Origin: VFMC01 sp046331225
Lineage (GTDB): Bacteria; Actinomycetota; Acidimicrobiia; Acidimicrobiales; Ilumatobacteraceae
Assembly: GCA_046331225.1 (NCBI GenBank)
Contig: JAXLRF010000007.1
Location: 344,292-408,291 of the forward strand
DNA length: 64,000 bases
Reading direction: 5' to 3'
Positions 59,258 through 64,000 of the stretch are shown here, piece after piece. A program made the translations under genes and the position numbers. How positions within the stretch are numbered: position 1 is the first letter of the stretch; every line of letters starts with the position of its first letter. Under the pieces are notes generated by a model. It did no database searches, was not told where the DNA came from, and worked only from the letters and a program-made list of their open reading frames with translations.

Positions 59258-59914
59258 GTGTCCTCATCGGGTGCCGCCGGGCAGATGTCGAGTCAAGAGA
59301 TCCGCAGTATCGGTCTCTTCGGTGGCACCTTCGATCCGCCGCACGTGGGGCATCTGGTCACGGCGGTGAACGTCCGCCACGCCCTCGACCTCGATCTGGT
59401 CGTGCTGATGGTGGCCAACGTGCCCTGGCAGAAGCAGGGGTCGCGCTACATCACCCCTGCTGACGACCGGTTCGCGATGGTCGAGGCGGCGGTGGCCGAT
59501 GTCGACGGGCTCGAGGCGGGCGACCTGGAGATCCGCCGTGGGGGCGCGAGTTACACCGCCGACACACTGGCGGCGCTGGCCGAGCAGTATCCCGGGGCGC
59601 AGCTCTACACCGTGGTCGGCGACGACGCGGCTGCCAACATCACCACGTGGGAGCGCCATGACGAGGTGGTGGCCGGCTCGACGCTGGTGGTGGTCGACCG
59701 GCCGGGCGCGCCGGTCGAGTTGCCCGAGGGATTCACGTGGGTACGGGTGGAAGTGCCCCGTCTCGAGGTCTCCAGCACCGATCTACGCGCCCGGGTGCGC
59801 GACGGCCGGCCGCTCGACTATCTCGTGACCGATCCGGTGCTGCAGATCATCCGCGAGCGCCACCTGTACGAGCAGTCCGAGCACGCGGACGAGGCGATGG
59901 CGGTGGCGACGTGA
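59258..59914 (+). CDS. nadD: Nicotinate-nucleotide adenylyltransferase
   Basis: Makes nicotinate adenine dinucleotide from NaMN and ATP in NAD synthesis. The protein has 218 residues from the GTG used here, or 209 from an internal ATG. GLFGGTFDPPHVGHL is the nucleotidyltransferase motif with the HxGH-type pair, VANVPWQKQGSRYITPADDRFAMVEAA follows, and EVPRLEVSSTDLRARVRDGRPLDYLV holds the SSTDLR (ISSTxxR-type) ATP-binding motif. The GTG is chosen because of TACACT 8 nt upstream and the lack of a ribosome site at the ATG. The nadD - membrane protein - rsfS order is common in actinobacteria. Confidence 0.94.
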   Translation: MSSSGAAGQMSSQEIRSIGLFGGTFDPPHVGHLVTAVNVRHALDLDLVVLMVANVPWQKQGSRYITPADDRFAMVEAAVADVDGLEAGDLEIRRGGASYTADTLAALAEQYPGAQLYTVVGDDAAANITTWERHDEVVAGSTLVVVDRPGAPVELPEGFTWVRVEVPRLEVSSTDLRARVRDGRPLDYLVTDPVLQIIRERHLYEQSEHADEAMAVAT

Positions 59915-61074
59915 GCGCGATCCCCTCGAAGCGGCGCAAGCGCACGTTCGCGATGCTGGCCACCACGCTGGTGGTGGCGCTGGTCGCGCCGCTGTTGTTC
60001 TGGGTCGGCTTGTCGGCGGTGCTCGATTCGACAGGTGGACGCGATGCGTTGGCCGACAACCTGCCCGAGCAGACCTTCCCGATCACGCCCACGGCGCTGT
60101 ACCTCACCACCGATGCCGATGGCGTGCTGTCGAGCGCCACGGTGATGGTGCTGTCGCCGACGGGAGTGGGCGGCAGCATCGTGCCGGTGCCGGTGAACGC
60201 CGATGTCGGCTTCAGCGCCGATGCCCGTCAGTCGCTGCAGCAGGTGTACGCCGCGGGCGGGGTCGAGGCCACGCAGGTGGCCGTCGAATCGTTGCTGCTC
60301 GTGACGATCAACGTGGTCGGTGTGGTCGATCCGACGGCGCTCGCCACGTTCCTCACCCCGTTCCAGCCGTTCACGGTGACGCTCGCGAGCGACGTGGTCA
60401 CGGCCACCGACGAGGGCCAGGACGACGACGTGTTGCGGGCCGGCACCGTGATCGTGCCGGCGGTCGATGCCGCCAAGATCCTCACGTCGGGTGCGGGGCA
60501 GGGGCAGGAGACGGCGCGCAAGGCCAACGCCGAGGCGTTCTGGTCCGGGTTCGTGACGTCGGTCGGTGGCGGTCGTGCGTCGACAGTGCCGCCGACCGGA
60601 ATCCCTGCGTCGATCGACGACTTCCTCGCCCGGCTCACATCGGGCCCGGTGGCGAGCCGGGGTCTGTCGGTGATCCCGTTGTCGGGTGACGAGAACCCCG
60701 ATGCGCTCGACGTGGTGCAGCTCGACCAGAGCGAGGCCGTGTTCGTGTTCGGCAGCGTGGCACCCGGTTCGATGTCGGCGCCGCGACTCGGGGCGTCGTT
60801 CCGCATCGAGGCTCCGCCCGGGTACGACCTGCAGGTGAAGTTGACGATCGACAAGATCCTGTTCGTGGGTGCGAACGTGGTCTCGGTCGACACGTCGCGC
60901 CCGGCGCGGCCCGACACGGTGTTCCTGGTGCCCAACGACGCCGATCGCACCCGGGCGCAGGTGACCGACGGGATCTTCGGCACGATCGTGTTCGAGGAAC
61001 CCAAGGTGCGGATCGACGGCGTCGACGTCACCGTGGTGCTGGGCACCGACTACCTCTCGAGCGTGGAGACCTGA
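59911..61074 (+). CDS. LytR/LCP-like membrane protein
   Basis: Protein of 387 residues. A basic N-terminus (SAIPSKRRKRT) and one membrane helix (FAMLATTLVVALVAPLLFWVG) anchor a large extracytoplasmic part. Order and spacing (LYLTTDADGVLSSATVMVLSP, GGSIVPVPVNADVG, SLQQVYAAGGVEATQVAVESLL, VVGVVDPTALATFL) resemble the LytR-CpsA-Psr core that attaches glycopolymers to peptidoglycan, but the usual Arg-rich catalytic set is not evident. The C-terminal 100 residues look like a LytR_C-type domain. Its GTG overlaps the nadD stop (GTGA), coupling it to nadD. It could be a non-catalytic LCP relative. Confidence 0.65.
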   Translation: MSAIPSKRRKRTFAMLATTLVVALVAPLLFWVGLSAVLDSTGGRDALADNLPEQTFPITPTALYLTTDADGVLSSATVMVLSPTGVGGSIVPVPVNADVGFSADARQSLQQVYAAGGVEATQVAVESLLLVTINVVGVVDPTALATFLTPFQPFTVTLASDVVTATDEGQDDDVLRAGTVIVPAVDAAKILTSGAGQGQETARKANAEAFWSGFVTSVGGGRASTVPPTGIPASIDDFLARLTSGPVASRGLSVIPLSGDENPDALDVVQLDQSEAVFVFGSVAPGSMSAPRLGASFRIEAPPGYDLQVKLTIDKILFVGANVVSVDTSRPARPDTVFLVPNDADRTRAQVTDGIFGTIVFEEPKVRIDGVDVTVVLGTDYLSSVET

Positions 61075-61091
61075 ACGAACGTGGATCACTC

Positions 61092-61478
61092 ATGACGGCC
61101 GACCGGTTCCCCGAGTCGAAGGCGTTGGCGGTCGCAGCGGCCCGCGCCGCCGACGACAAGAAGGCCGACGACACGATCGTGTTGTCGGTGGGCGAGCTGC
61201 TCAACATCACGGAGTACTTCGTGGTGACGTCGGCGCCGAACCGTCGGCTGGTGCGCACGATCGTCGAGACGATCGAGGAGGTCGTCGGCGACGAGCTCGA
61301 GCGCAAGCCGCTGCGGGTCGAGGGGCTGACCGAGGCGCAGTGGGTGCTGATGGACTACGGCGACGTGGTGGTGCACGTGTTCGTCGACGAGATGCGCCAG
61401 TACTACGAGATCGAGCGCCTCTACCGCGACGTGCCTCGGGTCGAGTGGCGTCCTGACGGTGCCGTCGCCGCCGGCTGA
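61092..61478 (+). CDS. rsfS: Ribosomal silencing factor RsfS
   Basis: Protein of 128 residues that binds uL14 on the 50S subunit and prevents subunit joining under starvation. The family core is clear: ALAVAAARAADDKKADDTIVLSV, ITEYFVVTSAPNRRLVRTIVETIEE, RVEGLTEAQWVLMDYGDVVVHVF and ERLYRDVPRVEW. It starts 17 nt after the LCP-like gene and so belongs to the nadD operon. Confidence 0.95.
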   Translation: MTADRFPESKALAVAAARAADDKKADDTIVLSVGELLNITEYFVVTSAPNRRLVRTIVETIEEVVGDELERKPLRVEGLTEAQWVLMDYGDVVVHVFVDEMRQYYEIERLYRDVPRVEWRPDGAVAAG

Positions 61479-61604
61479 CCCACGTCGGCGCTGGTCCAGC
61501 CCGGTGCGTCTCGCATCGGGCCTGGTGGTCGGGTATCGCGTTGAGCTGGGGTGATGCCCGTCACAGATGGGAATGCCGAGATCATCTCTAGCGTTGATAG
61601 GCGC

Positions 61605-62183
61605 ATGTCACCCACGCTCACCGGCCCCTTCGACACGGCACAGCTGCCGCGTCTCGCGCCCGAGCCCGTCACCGTGACGGTCGCCCGTCGCATCCGCCCC
61701 GGCTTCGAGGCGCAGTTCCTGACGTGGGCCGACCGTCTGGTGGCCGAGGTGCGATCGTTCCCGGGCTGCCTCGGCGCCGCCGTGTTCCATCCCGGTGAGG
61801 TGGGCGGTGAGTACCAGATCGTCGTCCGGTTCGTCGACGGCTTGCACCTGCGCGAGTGGGAGCGGTCGTCGGTGCGCAACGAGCTGATGGCGCAGAGCGA
61901 GCCGTTCGTGGTCGGTGCTCGCCTGCAGCGCACCGTCGGTGTCGACGCGTGGTTCGAGGCGGCGTCGTTCGCGCAGCCGAAGCGCACGTGGTGGCACCGG
62001 TTGGCGGTCGACGTGGCGTGGGTGTTCCCGGTGTCGCTGCTGTCGGCGCTGTTCGTGTCGCCGCATCTGATCGAGCTGCCGCTCGTGGCTCGGGTGTTGA
62101 TCGGCGTGGCGGTGATCACGATCGCCTTGCAGGTGGCCGTGTCGCCGATGCGCAAGCGCCTGCGGGCGTTGCGCCGGCTCTGA
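61605..62183 (+). CDS. Antibiotic-biosynthesis-monooxygenase-like protein with two membrane helices
   Basis: Protein of 192 residues. Residues 20-115 fit the ferredoxin-like ABM domain: TVTVARRIRPGFEAQFLTWADRLVAEVRSFPGC, GAAVFHPGEVGGEYQIVVRFVDG, LREWERSSVRNELMAQSE. Two hydrophobic helices follow (VAWVFPVSLLSALFVSP and LVARVLIGVAVITIALQVAV) and a basic tail. Membrane-anchored ABM proteins of this form are widespread in actinobacteria without known function. TTGATA and TAGCGT lie close upstream of the ATG. An 18-nt word near 61541 recurs upstream of nrdJ. Confidence 0.75.
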   Translation: MSPTLTGPFDTAQLPRLAPEPVTVTVARRIRPGFEAQFLTWADRLVAEVRSFPGCLGAAVFHPGEVGGEYQIVVRFVDGLHLREWERSSVRNELMAQSEPFVVGARLQRTVGVDAWFEAASFAQPKRTWWHRLAVDVAWVFPVSLLSALFVSPHLIELPLVARVLIGVAVITIALQVAVSPMRKRLRALRRL

Positions 62184-62253
62184 TCTCACAGATCCAGACG
62201 TTGGGATCGAGCCGCCCGGCTTGATATTCTCCTTCGGCCCTCGTGAGAGGCGA

Positions 62254-62326
62254 GGGGCTGTAGCTCAGTTGGCAGAGCGCTTCCATGGCATGGAAGAGGT
62301 CAGGGGTTCAATTCCCCTCAGCTCCA
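62254..62326 (+). tRNA. tRNA-Ala (anticodon GGC)
   Basis: Complete 73-nt cloverleaf. The acceptor stem GGGGCTG pairs with CAGCTCC (one G-U), the D-arm is GCTC/GAGC, and the anticodon stem CTTCC/GGAAG encloses the 7-nt loop ATGGCAT, giving anticodon GGC for Ala (GCC). The T-arm GGGG-TTCAATT-CCCC completes it, with discriminator A. CCA is not encoded. A strong terminator follows. Its 3' half is a plausible integration target for the mobile element downstream. Confidence 0.96.
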
Positions 62327-62332
62327 CGACAA

Positions 62333-62362
62333 AACCCCAGGTCAGACGACCTGGGGTTCTTT
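62333..62362 (+). terminator. Intrinsic terminator of the tRNA gene
   Basis: AACCCCAGGTC (62333-62343) pairs perfectly over 11 bp with GACCTGGGGTT (62348-62358) around a 4-nt loop, followed by a T-rich stretch (TTCTTTCGTTTT). This is the most classical terminator in the window. Confidence 0.9.
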
Positions 62363-62624
62363 CGTTTTCGGGAACGATTCGCCAAGGGGACCAACGGGGG
62401 GACCTACGCAATTCGAACAATGGCGAACGTCGGCGGACGATCGGCGCGATCGCAGATTGGATTCCGCGGCGTTGGGTGACATCGCAACCGAGTGAGATAG
62501 CTGGATTGCTGCACCGTCGTCCGGGTCGAGGCGCGGGCGATCTGTCGACCGGACTACTCGGACCGCTCGCAGCTGAGTAAGCCGGCATCAGGTCATGCTG
62601 GCGAACTGCGTCGCCCGCAAAGCG
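62363..62624. other. Gene-free spacer after the tRNA terminator
   Basis: About 260 bp without a supported gene. An open frame that begins upstream of the tRNA and runs through it into this spacer is not credible. Confidence 0.4.
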
Positions 62625-62879
62625 TCAGGATGACGAGAGAGCGGTCCGTAGCTCAACGACCTCCTCGCCGATCAACTCCAGATATCCAGGGATGGAGTCC
62701 ACATAGCGGTCGAAGCGTGCCAGCGACCCTTGAGCAACGAACGCCAGACCCTGGGCGTGCCTAACTAGCGCACTGCGCATCCTTCGCTGGTGTCGTTCTG
62801 TCGACGCAGCGTGATACTCATGAACTATGGCCAGGATCAGCGCCTGAAGAGCCACGTCGATTTCCGTGGGACCGCTCAT
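62625..62879 (-). CDS. Unknown small helical protein
   Basis: Protein of 84 residues, not recognised. It appears mostly alpha-helical: EIDVALQALILAIVHEYHAAS, then a basic segment (TERHQRRMRSALVRHAQG), then FDRYVDSIPGYLELIGEEVVELRTAL. No Cys or membrane helix. It starts 44 bp from the divergent 163-residue gene, so a shared promoter region is likely. Coding status rests on length and helical periodicity only. Confidence 0.45.
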   Translation of the reverse strand: MSGPTEIDVALQALILAIVHEYHAASTERHQRRMRSALVRHAQGLAFVAQGSLARFDRYVDSIPGYLELIGEEVVELRTALSSS

Positions 62880-62923
62880 GGCGGAATCCTCGCAGCCAGG
62901 CGGTCCTCACCTAGATTCGTTCT

Positions 62924-63415
62924 ATGGCGATAGCGACCGCAACCGCAAAGAGCGTCCGGATCACGCTGGACCTTGAGGGCGACGCGTCTCTCGCGGACGT
63001 TGCTGAGTCGCTCGCCGATGCTGCCGCCACACTTCGCCTCCTTTGGGATCGGGACGTCGCGCCTCTCGATGTGCGAGTCATCCGGATGCGCCTTAACAGT
63101 CCACTTGAGATCGTCGTTGGTGTTGCGGGCGCAGGAACGGCTGTGTTCGCGGCGGCAAAGGCAGTCCTCGCTCTTTTGGAAGTGGTCCGAGATTGGCGAC
63201 CGTCCAGGGAGACGGCTGCTGCGGGCGCGAGGAAGGCCACAGCTGAAGCTGAGATGGCGGAACTTGTTGTTGCTGAGACTCGGGCTCGTCTTCGTGCCGA
63301 AGGAATTGAACACATCGTTGTTGTTCGAGCTGAGCCGCCCCGAGATGCGCAACTGATGCGCTTCGCCAACCAACTTTCAAGCGTGGAGCCGTCGGGAGAG
63401 GAACTGGGATCCTGA
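62924..63415 (+). CDS. Unknown protein with one hydrophobic helix and a coiled segment
   Basis: Protein of 163 residues, not recognised. Residues 10-60 look alpha/beta (VRITLDLEGDASLADVAESLADAAATL, VRVIRMRLNSP). A hydrophobic helix follows (LEIVVGVAGAGTAVFAAAKAVLALLEVV), then an Ala/Glu-rich helix likely to form a coiled coil (RETAAAGARKATAEAEMAELVVAETRARL) and a short beta stretch (GIEHIVVVRAEPP). Codon use is less GC-biased than the chromosome core. It is divergent from the 84-residue gene. Confidence 0.55.
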   Translation: MAIATATAKSVRITLDLEGDASLADVAESLADAAATLRLLWDRDVAPLDVRVIRMRLNSPLEIVVGVAGAGTAVFAAAKAVLALLEVVRDWRPSRETAAAGARKATAEAEMAELVVAETRARLRAEGIEHIVVVRAEPPRDAQLMRFANQLSSVEPSGEELGS

Positions 63416-63570
63416 GCTGAAGTCATGCGGTCGCCTATCTGCCCGAGTTCCCTGAGCACTGCGCTCTCCGGGCGTCAAGGCGTCGCGTGCCGAGGGAGCG
63501 AAGTAAGCCAAGAGGGTTCGGACGGCGGCGGTGCGCCGCTGTGCGGGGCAAATCTCGGGGCTGGGATCCG

Positions 63571-63606
63571 GATTTCACCGATCAGCCCGCAGCGCGTCCA
63601 GTTGTA
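63571..63606 (+). repeat. Copy 1 of a 36-bp imperfect direct repeat flanking the HTH gene
   Basis: GATTTCACCG, 12 variable bases, then CGCGTCCAGTTGTA. It ends 4 nt before the ATG of the HTH gene. Copy 2 is at 63862-63897 with identical internal spacing. Confidence 0.75.
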
Positions 63607-63610
63607 GGGC

Positions 63611-63847
63611 ATGAGGAATGCTGCGACGAATGATGAGGGACCGCTCCGGCTTGAGGTCGGTGGTGCGGACGATCAGATCCTGCTGACGATCGAGGAGGCG
63701 GCGAGGCTGCTGCGGATTGGGCGGACGACGATGTACGAGCTGATGTGGGCCCGGAAGATCGAACCGATCCGGATCGGGCGGCGCATCCGGTTCACGCGCG
63801 CTTCGCTCGAGCGGTTCGTGGCCGAGGCGCCGCGTCGGCGGCGCTGA
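63611..63847 (+). CDS. Excisionase-family HTH DNA-binding protein
   Basis: Protein of 78 residues with a MerR-like/HTH_17 domain: LLTIEEAARLLRIGRTTMYELMWARKIEPIRIGRRIRFTRASLERFV is distributed as helix-turn-helix and wing, and the ending is Arg-rich. Small proteins of this type are excisionases or recombination directionality factors in integrated plasmids and prophages, usually next to an integrase gene. No ribosome site is visible; a 36-bp repeat sits immediately upstream of the ATG and again after the stop. It may bind that repeat. Confidence 0.8.
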   Translation: MRNAATNDEGPLRLEVGGADDQILLTIEEAARLLRIGRTTMYELMWARKIEPIRIGRRIRFTRASLERFVAEAPRRRR

Positions 63848-63861
63848 CGAAATCGCGACGA

Positions 63862-63897
63862 GATTTCACCGCGAGGGCTTCTGCGCGTCCAGTTGTA
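63862..63897 (+). repeat. Copy 2 of the 36-bp imperfect direct repeat
   Basis: Same two conserved blocks as copy 1 (GATTTCACCG and CGCGTCCAGTTGTA, 12 bp apart), 291 bp downstream, ending 3 nt before an in-frame GTG that opens the next possible gene. Confidence 0.75.
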
Positions 63898-63900
63898 CGG

Positions 63901-64000
63901 GTGACGGTCCGCTGCGTTGCACGCTGGAGGCTTCGCAGTGGGTCGTTTGGATCATCGGAGACCGGAACAGTGTTCAGAATCAATCAAGAGCGTTGCTCGA
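63901..64000 (+). CDS. Possible 5' end of the next element gene (partial)
   Basis: A GTG placed after repeat copy 2 exactly as the HTH gene is placed after copy 1 opens a frame that stays open to the window end (VTVRCVARWRLRSGS...). The visible 33 codons show no known motif. The parallel position is the only support; an integrase or replication gene would be expected here. Confidence 0.3.
   Translation, partial: MTVRCVARWRLRSGSFGSSETGTVFRINQERCS

Larger units (their letters stand above)
62327..64000. mobile_element. Possible left end of an integrated element at tRNA-Ala
   Basis: Directly after the tRNA the base composition drops and codon use becomes less GC3-biased (for example GTT, CTT and GCT codons in the 163-residue gene). 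Genes become unrecognisable and an excisionase-type HTH gene appears. The right boundary and an integrase are not in the window, so no repeat of the tRNA 3' end could be checked. Confidence 0.5.

Noticed and set aside
62221..62580. Open frame of 119 codons covering the tRNA
   Set aside because: It reads through a complete tRNA-Ala and its terminator; coding there is not plausible.
63425..63607. 60-codon open frame before the HTH gene
   Set aside because: It runs into the repeat before the HTH gene, has no start signals and encodes a Ser/Gly-rich product with no pattern.

Overview
The window is a contiguous piece of a high-GC actinobacterial chromosome. Gene content and order point to the class Acidimicrobiia, in the Ilumatobacter / Ca. 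Microthrix neighbourhood: recA-miaB-miaA-dapF-hflX, then lexA with a divergent LysM gene, nrdR, and a B12-dependent ribonucleotide reductase, plus actinobacterial-type lipid enzymes. This placement is an inference from gene content, not from a marker phylogeny. About fifteen genes have a TANNNT -10 hexamer 6-8 nt before the start codon, which suggests leaderless mRNAs, as is common in Actinobacteria. I used this to choose several start codons.

Layout. 1-3.7 kb: a glutamate-1-semialdehyde-type aminotransferase, a membrane protein, a DUF983-like protein and an enoyl-CoA hydratase. 3.7-13.8 kb is the conserved SOS/tRNA/lysine block: recA with a LexA box in its promoter, miaB, an overlapping miaA-dapF-hflX operon, dapC, a proline-rich membrane protein, lexA, a LysM division-inhibitor candidate and nrdR. 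lexA and the LysM gene share a control region with five or six LexA-like boxes. 13.8-22.6 kb: a RibD-C-type reductase, a molybdopterin oxidoreductase, a 0.6-kb control region, nrdJ, an ABC-F ATPase and a CYTH protein.

22.7-31.5 kb looks like a cell-surface/signalling cluster: a PASTA membrane protein, a small exported protein, a SipW-like signal peptidase fused to a DUF5305-like domain, and a 1789-residue cyclic-di-GMP enzyme with GGDEF domains at both ends, one EAL, five PAS and three GAF domains. 31.5-44.8 kb: acyl-CoA dehydrogenase, SDR, an eRF1-like protein, a lipoprotein, ATP-dependent DNA ligase with an overlapping phosphatase/nuclease gene, a three-gene ABC transporter operon, thymidine kinase, and two SGNH proteins (one an OafA-type acyltransferase). 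44.8-50.5 kb: purU, a P450, a PIG-L deacetylase, an ohr/ohrR pair with perfect tandem operators, and a thiolase behind a palindromic operator. 50.5-58.8 kb is mostly on the minus strand: an MFS exporter operon, class II DAHP synthase, two genes for surface-polymer synthesis, and a group 2 sigma factor.

59-62.2 kb: nadD, an LCP-like membrane protein, rsfS and a monooxygenase-domain membrane protein. A tRNA-Ala(GGC) with a strong terminator follows at 62.25-62.36 kb. Beyond it the sequence looks less GC-rich and carries two unrecognised divergent genes and an excisionase-type HTH gene flanked by a 36-bp imperfect repeat. This looks like one end of an integrated element that continues past the window. 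No rRNA, CRISPR array or insertion sequence was seen.
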